Positions 45,244-55,359 of a stretch of 64,000 nucleotides of DNA are shown here, in pieces (the first letter of the stretch is position 1; every line of letters starts with the position of its first letter). Made by a program: the position numbers and the translations under genes. The notes beneath the pieces were generated by a model. It was not told the DNA's origin. It made no database searches and was given only the letters and a program-made list of their open reading frames with translations. Source of the stretch: Afifella marina DSM 2698 (lineage in GTDB: Bacteria > Pseudomonadota > Alphaproteobacteria > Rhizobiales > Afifellaceae); the NCBI RefSeq assembly GCF_900102695.1, contig NZ_FMVW01000011.1, forward strand, positions 20,059 to 84,058, given 5' to 3'.

Positions 45244-46551
45244 ATGATTCCGCGCTATGCACGCCCCGAAATGGTGGCGATATGGTCGCCCGAGACGAAA
45301 TTCCGCATCTGGTTCGAGATCGAGGCACATGCCCTCTCCGCCATGGCCGAGATGGGACGCGTGCCCAAGGAGGCCGCGGAAAAAGTCTGGGAAAAGGGCG
45401 GCGCCGCCACCTTCGATGTGGAACGCATCGACGAAATCGAGCGCGAGGTGAAGCACGACGTCATCGCCTTCCTCACGCATCTTTCGGAGATCGTCGGGCC
45501 GGAAGCGCGTTTCGTCCATCAGGGGATGACGTCGTCCGACGTCCTCGACACCTGTCTCTCAGTGCAGCTCGCGCGTGCGGCGGATCTCCTGCTCGCGGAT
45601 CTCGACCGTCTGCTCGAGGCGCTGAAGACCCGCGCCTACGAGCACAAAGACACGCCGACGATCGGCCGCTCGCACGGCATTCATGCCGAGCCGACGACCT
45701 TTGGGCTGAAGCTCGCGCAGGCCTATGCGGAGTTTGCCCGCAACCGCGAGCGCCTCGTCGCAGCACGCGCGGAAATCGCAACCTGCGCCATCTCCGGCGC
45801 CGTCGGCACTTTTGCCAACATCGACCCGAAGGTGGAAGAATACGTCGCCGAGAAAATGGGGCTGAAGCCGGAGCCGGTCTCCACGCAGGTGATCCCGCGC
45901 GACCGCCACGCAGCCTTCTTCGCCACGCTTGCCGTCATCGCCTCCTCGATGGAGAGGCTCGCCACCGAAATCCGCCATCTGCAGCGCACCGAGGTGCTGG
46001 AGGCGGAGGAGTATTTCTCGCCGGGCCAGAAGGGCTCTTCGGCGATGCCGCACAAGCGCAATCCGGTCCTCTCGGAAAATCTCACGGGGCTCGCCCGCAT
46101 GGTGCGCTCCTACGCTTTGCCGGCCATGGAAAACGTGGCGCTCTGGCACGAGCGCGATATCTCCCATTCCTCGGTCGAGCGCATGATCGGACCCGACGCC
46201 ACGATCACGCTCGATTTCGCTCTCGCCCGCCTCGCTGGGACCATCGAGAAGCTCGTCGTCTATCCCGAGCGCATGCAGCAGAATCTCGACAAGCTCGCCG
46301 GCCTGCACAATTCGCAGCGGGTGATGCTTGCCCTCACCCAGGCCGGCATGTCGCGAGAGGATTCCTACCGCCTCGTCCAGAAGCACGCCATGAAGACATG
46401 GGAGCGCGGCGCCGACTTCTTGTCGGAGTTGAAGGCCGACCCGGAGGTGACTCAAAAGATTCCGGTTTCGGAGCTCGAGGCGATGTTCGATCTTGGCTAC
46501 CACACCAAGCATGTCGACACGATCTTCGCGCGCGTCTTCGGCGCAAGCTGA
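45244..46551 (+). CDS. purB: Adenylosuccinate lyase
   Basis: Acts twice in purine synthesis: SAICAR to AICAR and adenylosuccinate to AMP. The 435-residue enzyme shows TSSDVLDTCL, GRSHGIHAEPTTFGLK and the superfamily signature GSSAMPHKRNP. The start ATG 45244 (MIPRYARPEMVAIW) is eight bases after GGAGGAG. It opens the purine cluster on the + strand. Confidence 0.97.
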   Translation: MIPRYARPEMVAIWSPETKFRIWFEIEAHALSAMAEMGRVPKEAAEKVWEKGGAATFDVERIDEIEREVKHDVIAFLTHLSEIVGPEARFVHQGMTSSDVLDTCLSVQLARAADLLLADLDRLLEALKTRAYEHKDTPTIGRSHGIHAEPTTFGLKLAQAYAEFARNRERLVAARAEIATCAISGAVGTFANIDPKVEEYVAEKMGLKPEPVSTQVIPRDRHAAFFATLAVIASSMERLATEIRHLQRTEVLEAEEYFSPGQKGSSAMPHKRNPVLSENLTGLARMVRSYALPAMENVALWHERDISHSSVERMIGPDATITLDFALARLAGTIEKLVVYPERMQQNLDKLAGLHNSQRVMLALTQAGMSREDSYRLVQKHAMKTWERGADFLSELKADPEVTQKIPVSELEAMFDLGYHTKHVDTIFARVFGAS

Positions 46552-46593
46552 ACTGCGCATCGCCCTCCCACAGCCTCACCAAGTACCGAGCGT

Positions 46594-47142
46594 ATGAAAG
46601 CCCGCGAAGCCGATATTTTGATCCATCCCGGCCTCTACGGTCCGAAGCCCGACAATTGGTATGCGCGTTGGGCAAGACAGATCGGGACGGCGGAGATGAT
46701 CGAGCAGGACTGGTCGCGACCCGACCGGTCCGATTGGACGGCCAATCTGATCGCCGCGGTGAAGCTCGCCAAGCGACCGGTCGTGCTCGTCGGCCATTCC
46801 GCCGGCGCGCTCACCATCGTTCATGCGGCCGCACATCTCGCTGGCACGGCGGTGCGTGCGGCCTTCCTCGTGACCCCGCCCGACTTCGATCTCTGCGGCG
46901 ACGAGCTGCCGGAGGGGCGCACGTTTCTCCCGGTTCCGAGAGAGCCGATGCCCTTCCCCACCCTGGTCGTGGCAAGCCGCAATGATCCTTATTGCGCCTT
47001 TGAGACGTCGGAGGATTGGGCCGCTGCCTGGGGTGCTCTTTTCATCGATGGTGGCGTGTCCGGCCACATGAACTCAGAGTCCGGTCACGGGCCCTGGCCG
47101 GAAGGCCTGATGATCTTCGCCCGCATGATGGGACAGCTCTGA
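46594..47142 (+). CDS. RBBP9/YdeN-family alpha/beta hydrolase
   Basis: A 182-residue small serine hydrolase. The nucleophile is in VVLVGHSAGALTIVH, the acid in VVASRNDPYC and the His in ESGHGPWPEG, all in the order seen in YdeN/RBBP9. The N-terminal HPGLYGPKPDNWYARW segment is a family signature. Substrate unknown. It follows purB on the same strand by 42 bases. Confidence 0.9.
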   Translation: MKAREADILIHPGLYGPKPDNWYARWARQIGTAEMIEQDWSRPDRSDWTANLIAAVKLAKRPVVLVGHSAGALTIVHAAAHLAGTAVRAAFLVTPPDFDLCGDELPEGRTFLPVPREPMPFPTLVVASRNDPYCAFETSEDWAAAWGALFIDGGVSGHMNSESGHGPWPEGLMIFARMMGQL

Positions 47143-47243
47143 CGAGCTGGCCAGTCGCAAAAACCGCGCCCGGTCATTCTCTGGCAACCTGAAACGGCGA
47201 AGCTCTGCAGACGAACGAAGCTGCGCCATCAAGGGAGGCCGAC

Positions 47244-48662
47244 ATGCCCCTTCATCACCAGAAGCCTCGGCGCAAGGTCTCCTTGCCAGAGATCGACGAC
47301 ATCTACGCCTCGGCGGATTCAATCCGCGAGCTCCCGCAGATGCGGCTGCCCGAAGGCGAACACGATCCCCGCCACATCTACGCGGCGATCCATGACGAGC
47401 TCATGCTCGACGGCAATTCACGCCAGAATCTTGCAACCTTCTGCACCACCTGGATGGAGCCTGAAGTCGCCCGGCTGATGGCTGAAACGGCCGACAAGAA
47501 CATCATCGACAAGGACGAATATCCGCAGACGGCCGAAATCGAAGGCCGCTGCGTCCGCATGCTGGCCGATCTCTGGAACGCCCCGGACGGCGCCGCCGTC
47601 GGCTGCTCGACCACAGGTTCGAGCGAGGCGGCGATGCTCGCCGGCATGGCGATGAAATGGCGCTGGCGTGAAAGGCGCCGGCAGGCCGGTCAGTCGACGG
47701 ACCGACCCAACCTCGTCACCGGACCGGTGCAGGTCTGCTGGCACAAATTCGCCCGCTACTGGGATGTTGAGCTGCGCGAGATCCCGATGCAGGGCGACCG
47801 CCTCATCCTCTCCCCCGACGAGGTGATCAAGCGCTGCGACGAGAACACGATCGGCGTCGTTCCGACCCTCGGCGTCACCTTCACAGGCCAGTATGAGGAT
47901 GTCGTCGGCGTCTGTGCGGCACTCGACGCGTTGGAAGACGAAAACGGGCTCGATATCCCCGTGCACGTCGATGCGGCAAGCGGCGGCTTCCTCGCCCCCT
48001 TCATGGTGCCGGGCCTCGCCTGGGACTTCCGCCTTGCACGCGTGAAATCGATCAACGCCTCCGGCCATAAATTCGGGCTCTCCCCGCTCGGCGTCGGCTG
48101 GGCTCTGTGGCGCACGGCAGAAGACCTGCCGGAAGATCTCGTCTTCCGGGTCAACTATCTCGGCGGCGATATGCCCACCTTCGCCCTCAACTTCTCCAGG
48201 CCCGGCGGTGAGGTCATCTGCCAGTATTACAATTTCCTGCGTCTCGGACGTGAAGGATACCGTCGCGTGCAAGAGGCATGTTACGCCAATGCCGCAGCCC
48301 TCGCCGAGGCCATTGCGGGCTTCGGCCTCTTCGACATGATCCACAAGGGCGGCACCGACGGCATCCCGGCCGTCTCCTGGTCGATGAAGAAGGACATCAA
48401 TCCAGGCTTCACGCTCTTCGATCTCGCCGATCGCCTGCGCACGCGCGGCTGGCAGGTGCCGGCCTATTCCATGCCGCCCGAGCGCGAAGACCTCGCTGTG
48501 CAGCGCATTCTCGTCCGGCATGGCTTCAGCGCCGATCTCGGCAAACTCCTCCTCCGCGATATCAAAGACGCGCTGGCATTCTTCCAGAAGCATCCGGTTG
48601 GCGCCCCGATGACCGCAGCCGAGGCCGGTGGTTTCGATCACAGCGGCCGCGCGATTTCTTAA
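47244..48662 (+). CDS. gadB: Glutamate decarboxylase (PLP-dependent)
   Basis: Converts glutamate to GABA and CO2, consuming a proton. The 472-residue protein has the PLP lysine at about residue 276 in INASGHKFG and the GADEXTRA elements [17 protein letters not shown] and [13 protein letters not shown]. It matches the bacterial GadA/B family in length. No gadC antiporter is adjacent. An AAGGGAGG precedes the ATG. Context in the pur cluster is probably coincidental. Confidence 0.95.
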   Translation: MPLHHQKPRRKVSLPEIDDIYASADSIRELPQMRLPEGEHDPRHIYAAIHDELMLDGNSRQNLATFCTTWMEPEVARLMAETADKNIIDKDEYPQTAEIEGRCVRMLADLWNAPDGAAVGCSTTGSSEAAMLAGMAMKWRWRERRRQAGQSTDRPNLVTGPVQVCWHKFARYWDVELREIPMQGDRLILSPDEVIKRCDENTIGVVPTLGVTFTGQYEDVVGVCAALDALEDENGLDIPVHVDAASGGFLAPFMVPGLAWDFRLARVKSINASGHKFGLSPLGVGWALWRTAEDLPEDLVFRVNYLGGDMPTFALNFSRPGGEVICQYYNFLRLGREGYRRVQEACYANAAALAEAIAGFGLFDMIHKGGTDGIPAVSWSMKKDINPGFTLFDLADRLRTRGWQVPAYSMPPEREDLAVQRILVRHGFSADLGKLLLRDIKDALAFFQKHPVGAPMTAAEAGGFDHSGRAIS

Positions 48663-48695
48663 GCCGCGAAATTATTTTCACACACCACATCAATT

Positions 48696-48712
48696 CAGGC
48701 GTCACACGCCTG
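48696..48712. promoter_or_regulatory. Perfect inverted repeat between gadB and pit
   Basis: CAGGCGT-CAC-ACGCCTG has seven pairs around a three-base loop, 34 bases after the gadB stop. There is no T tract, so it is either a weak terminator or a protein site upstream of the phosphate transporter gene; the sequence does not decide. Confidence 0.35.
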
Positions 48713-48810
48713 TAATCACCGCCCGATTAATTCTGAAATCCGGCGACAAGTTGTGACGAATATTGAGGATTTCTCCTTCCAAACGGTCGCCGGAAAGGCA
48801 GAGCGATCGG

Positions 48811-50415
48811 ATGGCGACAGAGACCCAGACAGGCGAGCCGCAGACGCGATTGCGCGACGAGCTTTCCTGGCTCAGCACCGTCTTCCTCGTCCTTCTCGTC
48901 GGCGTAACCGGGTATTTTCTCTTCTGGGCGACCGGCTATACGGACGGCCATCGCAGCACCGTTCTCGTGGCAGCCACACTCTTCGGCGTTTTCATGGCCT
49001 TCAATATTGGCGGCAATGACGTCGCCAATTCGTTCGGCACCAGCGTCGGCGCCGGAACTTTGACCATCCGCCAGGCGCTTGCCGTCGCCGCGATCTTTGA
49101 AGTCAGCGGTGCGGTCATTGCCGGCGGCGCCGTCACCGACACCATCCGCGACGGCATTGTCGAACTTGGCAATCTCGACGTCGCACCGTCGGATTTCGTC
49201 TTCATCATGATGTCGGCGCTGATCGCCGCCGCACTCTGGCTGCTCTTCGCCACCACGCGCGGATTTCCCGTTTCGACGACACATTCGATCGTGGGCGCGA
49301 TCGTCGGCAGTTCGATCACGCTCGGCATCCTGATGAGCGGGCCCGAGGCCGCCTTCTCTCTCGTCCAATGGACGAAGGTCGGCCAGATCGTGATCTCCTG
49401 GGTGCTCTCACCGCTTCTCGGCGGCGCAGTGGCCTATCTGCTCTTCTGGCAGATCAAGAAACGCATCCTGTCCTTCAACGACACGATGACCGCCAAGCTC
49501 GATCAGATCCGCCAGGCGAAAATCGACCACAACAAGAAGCACAAGGAAGCCTTCGAACGCCTGTCGGAGATCCAGCAGCTCTCCTACACCCACGCCCTGA
49601 CGCGCGACATGAATGTGGCCGCCGACAAGGATCTGGGGCCGGAGAACCTCGAGACCGATTATTACCGCGAGCTGCAGCGCATTGAGGAGCGGCGCGAACA
49701 GCTCCGGCCCCACCGCGCGCTCGAAAACCTCGTCCCGCCGATCGCATCGTTCGGCGCCATGGTGATCGCTGCCGTGCTTCTCCTGAAAGGGCTGGAGAAC
49801 CTGCATCTCGGCCTCAGCCTCGTCGAAGATCTCCTGATCATCGCAATGGCCGGGATCGCCGTGTGGATGGCCGTCTTCGTCGTCGCCAAACTCCTGAAAA
49901 GTCAGCCGCTCGGGCGCGCGACCTTTCTTTTGTTCAGTTGGATGCAGGTCTTCACCGCCGCCGGCTTCGCCTTCAGCCACGGTTCCAACGACATCGCCAA
50001 CGCCATTGGTCCCTTCGCCGCGATCCTTGACGTTTTGCGCAGCGGCTCGATCGAGCAGAATGTGCCAGTGCCGACGGTTGCCATGATCACGTTCGGCGTC
50101 GCCCTTGTGGCTGGCCTCTGGTTCATCGGCAAACATGTCATCCAAACGGTCGGGCACAATCTGACGACGATGCATCCGGCCTCCGGCTTTTCAGCCGAGC
50201 TGTCCGCGTCCGCAGTCGTCCTGCTCGCCTCGATCTTCGGCCTGCCGGTGTCGAGCACGCATATTCTGATCGGCTCGGTCTTGGGGATCGGCCTCGTCAA
50301 CCGTCAGACGAACTGGAAACTCATGCGGCCGATCGCCTTTGCCTGGGTCGTGACCCTGCCGGCGGCTGCAATCCTCTCGGCGATCGGCTTCGTCATCCTG
50401 CGTCAGGTTCTTTAG
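48811..50415 (+). CDS. PiT-family inorganic phosphate transporter
   Basis: Low-affinity phosphate transporter of 534 residues. The paired PiT signatures are present: [15 protein letters not shown] near the N-terminus and [13 protein letters not shown] near residue 390, with about ten membrane spans. A charged cytoplasmic domain of about 85 residues lies between them ([20 protein letters not shown]). No PhoU-like regulator gene precedes it. Start ATG 48811 follows AAAGGCAGAG; an ATG at 48763 would add 16 basic residues. Confidence 0.93.
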   Translation: MATETQTGEPQTRLRDELSWLSTVFLVLLVGVTGYFLFWATGYTDGHRSTVLVAATLFGVFMAFNIGGNDVANSFGTSVGAGTLTIRQALAVAAIFEVSGAVIAGGAVTDTIRDGIVELGNLDVAPSDFVFIMMSALIAAALWLLFATTRGFPVSTTHSIVGAIVGSSITLGILMSGPEAAFSLVQWTKVGQIVISWVLSPLLGGAVAYLLFWQIKKRILSFNDTMTAKLDQIRQAKIDHNKKHKEAFERLSEIQQLSYTHALTRDMNVAADKDLGPENLETDYYRELQRIEERREQLRPHRALENLVPPIASFGAMVIAAVLLLKGLENLHLGLSLVEDLLIIAMAGIAVWMAVFVVAKLLKSQPLGRATFLLFSWMQVFTAAGFAFSHGSNDIANAIGPFAAILDVLRSGSIEQNVPVPTVAMITFGVALVAGLWFIGKHVIQTVGHNLTTMHPASGFSAELSASAVVLLASIFGLPVSSTHILIGSVLGIGLVNRQTNWKLMRPIAFAWVVTLPAAAILSAIGFVILRQVL

Positions 50416-50500
50416 GCAGGCGCGACCGCGAGGCGGAGCCGGCCCAAAAGTGCGTGAGAGTGTCTAGTGGCGAGAGCCGGAGTGGCGAGGGCGGGCGGCT

Positions 50501-51295
50501 TTATTCCGCCTTCGCACGCTCCAAAAGGCTCGTGGCCCCCAAAACCAGGCTTTCCGTGTCGGACCCGGTCGCCACAAGCCCATACCCCATCTGGCGGTAG
50601 CGCCCGACAAGACCGGGATCGGCGGCATAGAGGGCGGCGAGCTTGCCGCTCTTCTTCGCGGCCGATGCGATCGCCTCGATTGCCGGCATCATCTCTTCGA
50701 GGCGGGGATCGACCTTCGCCCCTTCGCTCCAGGCGATCGAGAAATCCGCCGGTCCGACGAAAACGCCGTCGATCCCGTCAACGTCCAGAATGTCGTTGAG
50801 GCGGTCGAAGGCCTTGCGGGTTTCGATCATGGCGAAAGAGAGCGTCTCGCGATCCGCTGTCCGCATGAACGTCGACACGTCCCCATGCCTCGAAAGCTGC
50901 ATGGCGCGATGTGGCCCCCAGGAGCGTTCGCCGAGCGGAGGAAACTTGGTCGCCGCCGCAAAGGCACGCGCATCATCGACATCGTTGATCATCGGCGCGA
51001 TCACCGCCGCAGCCCCCATATCGAGCGCGCGGCTCGCCATGTCGAAGCGGCCGACCGGGATGCGGACGATCGCAGGCTTGCCGGCGAGAGCCACCCCGGC
51101 GATTCCTCGCAGCACGCTCTCGGTCGAGTGAAACCCGTGCTGCATATCGAGCGTGACCGCATCGAAGCCGAGCCTTGCGAGCATCTCGGCCACGAGCGGA
51201 TCAGGAAGGCCAGACCAGGCGGAAACGAGTTTCTCGCCCGCCCGCAGTCGTCCCGCGAGCGTTGGCTGCCCCCTGGCGTTATCGTCCTCGCTCAG
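50501..51295 (-). CDS. HpcH/HpaI-family aldolase, apparent CTG start
   Basis: A 264-residue TIM-barrel aldolase-family protein. The metal-binding acids are in AMIETRKAFD and GVFVGPADFSIA, the loop LDMQHGFHS holds the usual histidine. The frame up to GRLRAGEKLVSAWSGLPDPLVAEMLARLGFD is homologous to the family N-terminus, but no ATG, GTG or TTG opens it: the first in-frame ATG is 51193. CTG 51295-51293 overlaps the TGA of the upstream gene as CTGA and has GAGG seven bases upstream, so I use it. Substrate is unknown; relatives cleave 2-keto-3-deoxy diacids. Confidence 0.8.
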   Translation of the reverse strand: MSEDDNARGQPTLAGRLRAGEKLVSAWSGLPDPLVAEMLARLGFDAVTLDMQHGFHSTESVLRGIAGVALAGKPAIVRIPVGRFDMASRALDMGAAAVIAPMINDVDDARAFAAATKFPPLGERSWGPHRAMQLSRHGDVSTFMRTADRETLSFAMIETRKAFDRLNDILDVDGIDGVFVGPADFSIAWSEGAKVDPRLEEMMPAIEAIASAAKKSGKLAALYAADPGLVGRYRQMGYGLVATGSDTESLVLGATSLLERAKAE

Positions 51296-51615
51296 CGTGT
51301 TGCCTCGATCTGCTCAGCCGCTTCCACCAGAAAACGGCGCATCAGCTGACGCAGCTCTTCATCGGAGCAGGCCACACCGCCCACCTCCAAATCGGCTTTC
51401 ACCTTGCGGAAGACATCTTCTTCACCAGGTTCGGCGAAATCTGCCCTCACCACCTCGCGAGCGTAAGTCTCCTTATCTTCGCCACTTTTTCCGAGCTTTT
51501 CGGCAGCCCAGAGGCCCAGAAGACGGTTACGCCGCGCGATCGACTTGAACTTCAGCTCTTCGTCATACGCGAACTTGTTCTCATAGGCATTTTCGCGATC
51601 GTCGAATGTTGTCAT
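51292..51615 (-). CDS. ATPase inhibitor zeta subunit (DUF1476)
   Basis: A 107-residue four-helix protein matching the alphaproteobacterial zeta subunit, which blocks rotation of the F1-ATPase under low energy. The N-terminal MTTFDDRENAYENKFAYDEELKFK, RRNRLLGLWAAEKLG and GEEDVFRKVKADL segments are typical. It lies away from any atp operon, as is usual. Its stop overlaps the start of the aldolase gene. Divergent from purC with about 200 bases between starts. Confidence 0.9.
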   Translation of the reverse strand: MTTFDDRENAYENKFAYDEELKFKSIARRNRLLGLWAAEKLGKSGEDKETYAREVVRADFAEPGEEDVFRKVKADLEVGGVACSDEELRQLMRRFLVEAAEQIEATR

Positions 51616-51815
51616 AGCCGCTCACTCCCTCCCACGACTACGGCTCTGTTAGCGGGAGAGGATGCGCTCCGCAATGCCGCCAACCGCCGCCTCCAACACG
51701 ACATTGTGCTTCTTCGAGCTTTCGGCTAGGTTCCGACAGCAAATGGCGGATCGCCGCTTCGGAGCCGACACTCGCCAGCCCATCTTTCCTCATCATGATC
51801 GTTAGACTGAAACCA

Positions 51816-52580
51816 ATGAACCGTCGTCGCCGCATCTACGAAGGCAAGGCCAAGATCCTCTACGAGGGGCCGGAGCCGGGAACGCTCATTCAGCATTTCA
51901 AGGATGACGCGACCGCGTTCAACGCCAAGAAACATCAAATTGTCGATGGAAAGGGCGTCCTGAACAACCGCATCTCGGAGTATATCTTCAACAACCTCAA
52001 TGACATGGGCATCCCGACCCATTTCATTCGGCGCCTCAACATGCGTGAGCAGTTGATTCGCGAGGTGGAGATCATCCCGCTCGAGGTCGTTGTCCGGAAC
52101 GTCGCCGCAGGCTCGCTTTCGAAGCGGCTCGGCATCGACGAAGGCACGCCGCTGCCGCGCTCGATCATCGAATTCTACTATAAGAACGATGAGCTCGACG
52201 ATCCGATGGTGTCGGAAGAACACATCACGGCCTTCGGCTGGGCAACGCCCCAGGAGATGGACGACATCATGTCGCTCGCGATTCGCGTGAACGACTTCCT
52301 GTCCGGCCTATTCCTCGGCGTCGGCATCCGCCTCGTCGATTTCAAGATGGAATGCGGCCGCCTTTTCGAGAACGACATGATGCGCATCGTCGTCGCCGAT
52401 GAGATCTCGCCGGATTCCTGCCGTCTGTGGGACATGACCTCCAACGAGAAGCTCGACAAGGACCGTTTCCGCCGCGATCTCGGCGGCCTCCTCGAGGCTT
52501 ATCAGGAAGTCGCCCGCCGGCTCGGCCTGTTGAACTCCAACGAGCGTGTCACCGGCACGGGCCCAGTCCTGGTTCAGTAG
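51816..52580 (+). CDS. purC: SAICAR synthase
   Basis: Joins aspartate to CAIR in purine synthesis. The 254-residue protein begins [18 protein letters not shown] and has the [37 protein letters not shown] and [12 protein letters not shown] signatures. Start ATG 51816 gives the family start; an ATG at 51795 would add seven residues. Followed by a strong terminator and then purS. Confidence 0.96.
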   Translation: MNRRRRIYEGKAKILYEGPEPGTLIQHFKDDATAFNAKKHQIVDGKGVLNNRISEYIFNNLNDMGIPTHFIRRLNMREQLIREVEIIPLEVVVRNVAAGSLSKRLGIDEGTPLPRSIIEFYYKNDELDDPMVSEEHITAFGWATPQEMDDIMSLAIRVNDFLSGLFLGVGIRLVDFKMECGRLFENDMMRIVVADEISPDSCRLWDMTSNEKLDKDRFRRDLGGLLEAYQEVARRLGLLNSNERVTGTGPVLVQ

Positions 52581-52621
52581 GCTCGGCACCGTCCGTGGTC
52601 CTCAAAAAGACATGTTGATCG

Positions 52622-52660
52622 CGCGGCGCGCGGGCTCGCCCCGGCGCCGCGTTTTTGTTT
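52622..52660 (+). terminator. Rho-independent terminator after purC
   Basis: CGCGGCGC (52622-52629) and GCGCCGCG (52644-52651) form an eight-pair stem with an inner GGG/CCC extension, followed by TTTTTGTTT. It separates purC from purS, so purS-purQ are likely transcribed from their own promoter. Confidence 0.88.
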
Positions 52661-52736
52661 ATTCAGACGGAGCCGGCGCAGTCGGCAGCACCGCAGCATA
52701 GAGGGGCCGCCCGGACGAGCCGGCGCGGAAGATGGC

Positions 52737-52970
52737 ATGAAAGCCCGCATTTTCGTGACGCTGAAGGACGGCGTGTTGGACCCGCAGGGCCAGGCCATTC
52801 AGGGCGCGCTCGGCGCTCTCGGTTTCTCCGGTGTCGAATCGGTGCGCCAGGGCAAGGTGATCGACATCGAACTCGCCCCGGAGGACGCCTCCGAAAAGCG
52901 CATCCGCGAGATGTGCGAGACGCTTCTCGCCAACACCGTGATCGAAAACTACCGCATCGAGATGCTGTGA
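52737..52970 (+). CDS. purS: Phosphoribosylformylglycinamidine synthase subunit PurS
   Basis: A 77-residue subunit that couples PurQ to PurL in FGAM synthase. The sequence KARIFVTLKDGVLDPQGQAIQGALGALGF is the family core. It follows a GGAAG Shine-Dalgarno and precedes a DUF4336 gene, not purQ directly. Confidence 0.95.
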   Translation: MKARIFVTLKDGVLDPQGQAIQGALGALGFSGVESVRQGKVIDIELAPEDASEKRIREMCETLLANTVIENYRIEML

Positions 52971-53063
52971 CGGCAGCGTAGCGGCGGCGACACGCCGCGG
53001 ACGCCGTCACACGCCTGCCAGGTTGAGCTGAGACAGAGTGGGCGCCCGATCAGGAGTTGTCCG

Positions 53064-53804
53064 ATGACCTGCCTCATCCCTTACGAACCGCTCAACGCTC
53101 TCAAGCCCATCGCCGAGAATGTGTGGATCGTCGACGGGCCGGAGATCGCCATGGGCTACGTGGTCGGCACGTTGCCGTTCACGACCCGCATGACCGTGAT
53201 CCGCCTCGCCGACGGCGCTCTTCTCCTGCACTCCCCGACCCCGCTCAGCGAAGATCTCGTCGAGGCGCTTGCGGCGCTCGGAGAGGTCCGCATTCTCGTT
53301 GCCCCGAACCGTCTGCATTTTTGGTGGATCGGCGAGTGGAAGGCCCGCTTCCCGAACGCGATCGCCTATGCCGCTCCCGGCGTACGCGAGGCCGCAAAAG
53401 ACCGCTTTTCAGGCTTCGATGCGGAACTCTGCGATGAAGCCCCGGCGGCGTGGGCCGGCGAAGTCGAGCTGTTTCCGCTCGTCGGCAGCTACATGACCGA
53501 GCTCGAGCTTTTCCATGTTCCGTCAAAAACGCTCGTGCTGACCGACATGATCGAGAACTTCGAGCGCGACCGCGTCACCTGCCGCCACATGCCGCCGCTT
53601 TTGAAGATTGGCGGTGTGCTGGATCCGAACGGTTCGACGCCACGCGACGTTCGCCTCACCTTTCTCGGCCACAAAAAGAAGCTACGCCAGACCGTGAAAG
53701 AAATGCTGGAGCGCAAACCGGAACGGGTTCTTATCGCCCATGGCCGATGCTATCTAGCGAATGCGGAGGCGGAGCTTCGTCGCGCCTTTCGCTGGCTTCT
53801 CTGA
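53064..53804 (+). CDS. DUF4336 (metallo-beta-lactamase-like) protein inserted between purS and purQ
   Basis: A 246-residue soluble protein of the DUF4336 family, which has a metallo-beta-lactamase-like fold but an atypical metal site. Segments include [46 protein letters not shown] and [12 protein letters not shown]. No HxHxDH motif of true metallo-beta-lactamases is seen. Function unknown. Its position inside the pur run, 94 bases from purS and 16 bases before purQ, suggests co-transcription. Confidence 0.85.
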   Translation: MTCLIPYEPLNALKPIAENVWIVDGPEIAMGYVVGTLPFTTRMTVIRLADGALLLHSPTPLSEDLVEALAALGEVRILVAPNRLHFWWIGEWKARFPNAIAYAAPGVREAAKDRFSGFDAELCDEAPAAWAGEVELFPLVGSYMTELELFHVPSKTLVLTDMIENFERDRVTCRHMPPLLKIGGVLDPNGSTPRDVRLTFLGHKKKLRQTVKEMLERKPERVLIAHGRCYLANAEAELRRAFRWLL

Positions 53805-53820
53805 CAAATCGGACACACGC

Positions 53821-54504
53821 ATGAAGGCCGCCATCATCCAGTTTCCCGGCACCAATCGCGAAGGCGACATGGCGGCGGCGCTCCGTCTCGTCTCCGGACG
53901 CGATGCCGACATCGTTTGGCACGGCGAGACGAGCCTGCCCGCGGGCGTCGACCTGATCGTGCTCCCCGGCGGCTTCTCGTTTGGCGATTACCTGCGCTCC
54001 GGTGCGATCGCCGCCCATTCTCCGGTGATGCGCGATGTGGCCAAGCGCGCCGAGGACGGCGTCATGGTGCTCGGCGTCTGCAACGGATTTCAGGCCCTGT
54101 GCGAGGCTGGCCTTCTGCCCGGCGCCTTGATGCGCAACGCTTCGCTCAAATTCGTTTGCCGCGAGGTCAAGCTCAAGGTGACGAACACGGCAACGCCTTT
54201 CACGAGCCTCTATCGCTCCGGCCAGGTGATCCGCTGCCCCGTCGCCCATGCCGACGGAAACTATTTCGCCGACGCTGAGACCCTCGACCAACTCGAAGCC
54301 GAGGATCGGGTCGTGTTCCGTTACGCCGACGGCACCAATCCCAACGGCTCGCAGCGCGACATTGCCGGCATCACCAATGAGCGCCGCAACGTGCTCGGCA
54401 TGATGCCGCACCCGGAAGATCTCGTGGAAGCCGCACATGGCGGCGACGACGGGCTCGCCCTTTTCAAGGGCCTCGTGGAAGGCCTGCAGGAGAAGGCCGC
54501 TTGA
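53821..54504 (+). CDS. purQ: Phosphoribosylformylglycinamidine synthase subunit PurQ
   Basis: Glutaminase subunit of FGAM synthase, 227 residues, class I amidotransferase. The nucleophile Cys is in GVCNGFQAL (about 86) and the catalytic His/Glu in [10 protein letters not shown] near the C-terminus. The N-terminal PGTNREGD loop is characteristic. Its stop overlaps the TTG start of the lipoprotein gene (TTGA). Confidence 0.96.
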   Translation: MKAAIIQFPGTNREGDMAAALRLVSGRDADIVWHGETSLPAGVDLIVLPGGFSFGDYLRSGAIAAHSPVMRDVAKRAEDGVMVLGVCNGFQALCEAGLLPGALMRNASLKFVCREVKLKVTNTATPFTSLYRSGQVIRCPVAHADGNYFADAETLDQLEAEDRVVFRYADGTNPNGSQRDIAGITNERRNVLGMMPHPEDLVEAAHGGDDGLALFKGLVEGLQEKAA

Positions 54505-54941
54505 GCGGCACATCCGGCCGCAAGGCTCGGCCAATCCGCTCCCCATTGCGCGGATTTGCCGGCATCGCCATCGCGACACTCGTCGCGGCCGGCTGCACCC
54601 AGGCTCAAAAAGACTATCTGAGCTATTCGGCCAGCGATCGGCCGCTCGATGCATCGACGCGCATCGCCCGCGCCATGGGGCAATGCTGGTTCGCGGGCGA
54701 TGCGACCTTCGCCTCCTATATCTACGCGCCGGAACTCAACTCCTATTCCGGGCAGCCGCGCATTCTCATCCTGCCGAAGAACGAGCCCGGCGGATTGCCG
54801 CGGCTCGTCGTCCAGGCGCAGGAGGACGGCCGCGGCGCCGAAGTTAAACTCTTCGGTCCGCTTCTCGCCACAGAGGCAGCCCCGCGGATACGGGCCGATA
54901 TCGCCCGCTGGTCCGCCGGCTCCAGCGCCTGCACGGCTTGA
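54501..54941 (+). CDS. Hypothetical lipoprotein
   Basis: A 146-residue protein beginning at TTG 54501, overlapping the purQ stop as TTGA. A basic N-terminus is followed by a hydrophobic stretch and a lipobox LVAAGC (Cys near residue 33), implying membrane anchoring. The mature part contains [27 protein letters not shown]. No family is recognised with certainty; it is probably envelope-associated. Confidence 0.75.
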   Translation: MSGTSGRKARPIRSPLRGFAGIAIATLVAAGCTQAQKDYLSYSASDRPLDASTRIARAMGQCWFAGDATFASYIYAPELNSYSGQPRILILPKNEPGGLPRLVVQAQEDGRGAEVKLFGPLLATEAAPRIRADIARWSAGSSACTA

Positions 54942-55049
54942 TTCGACATCTCAATCGAAGCGCAGAAGCGTCTCTAAAGACTCTGGATTTCCTCTCAAGA
55001 AGGAGCGTGCGCGCCGCCTAGCGGCGGCGCACCTGCCAGGGCGCACGGT

Positions 55050-55277
55050 CTAGACGTCCCAGGGACGGCGAATCCCCTCGCGATACGCATCGGCCCGTGA
55101 GACACCGATATCCTTCAGCTGGTCGTCGGTAAGAGACAAGAGCGCCCGTCTGGTGCGCCGCCTCTCCATCGTCAGCGCGAGCCGCGTCGACAGGCGCACC
55201 ACAAGAACGCGCATGCCGACCTGCGCCTGCTGAAAGCGGGAAAGCCTGACAGCGGAAAATGTAGCAATTGAACCCAT
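55050..55277 (-). CDS. DUF1127 small basic protein
   Basis: A 75-residue protein with the DUF1127 motif RRALLSLTDDQLKDIGVSRADAYREGIRRPW at the C-terminus. Small DUF1127 proteins bind RNA and affect phosphate, carbon or stress responses in some alphaproteobacteria. ATG 55277 is preceded by GGAGACGAACG. It is divergent from the MocR gene, sharing an 82-base control region. Confidence 0.9.
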   Translation of the reverse strand: MGSIATFSAVRLSRFQQAQVGMRVLVVRLSTRLALTMERRRTRRALLSLTDDQLKDIGVSRADAYREGIRRPWDV

Positions 55278-55320
55278 CGTTCGTCTCCATTGATACGACT
55301 TGCGACAGGCAATGTTCTGA

Positions 55321-55350
55321 TTGACCCCGCTGAATGGTGCAATATATAAT
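55321..55350 (+). promoter_or_regulatory. Near-consensus promoter of the MocR gene
   Basis: TTGACC (55321-55326) and TATAAT (55345-55350) are separated by 18 bases. Transcription would begin near 55357, only about three bases before the ATG at 55360, so the mRNA should be leaderless or nearly so. Confidence 0.65.
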
Positions 55351-55359
55351 ATTGACACC
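55336..55359. promoter_or_regulatory. Imperfect palindrome over the -10 box and start of mocR
   Basis: The left arm GGTG-CAATAT and the right arm ATATTGA-CACC form an inverted repeat centred on the -10 box. Position over the promoter suggests autoregulation, as is common for MocR proteins; the binding protein is inferred only. Confidence 0.45.

Noticed and set aside
51193..51295. Considered ATG 51193 as the true start of the aldolase.
   Set aside because: Family similarity continues for more than 30 residues upstream of it, which would be lost; a CTG start is the better fit though unproven.
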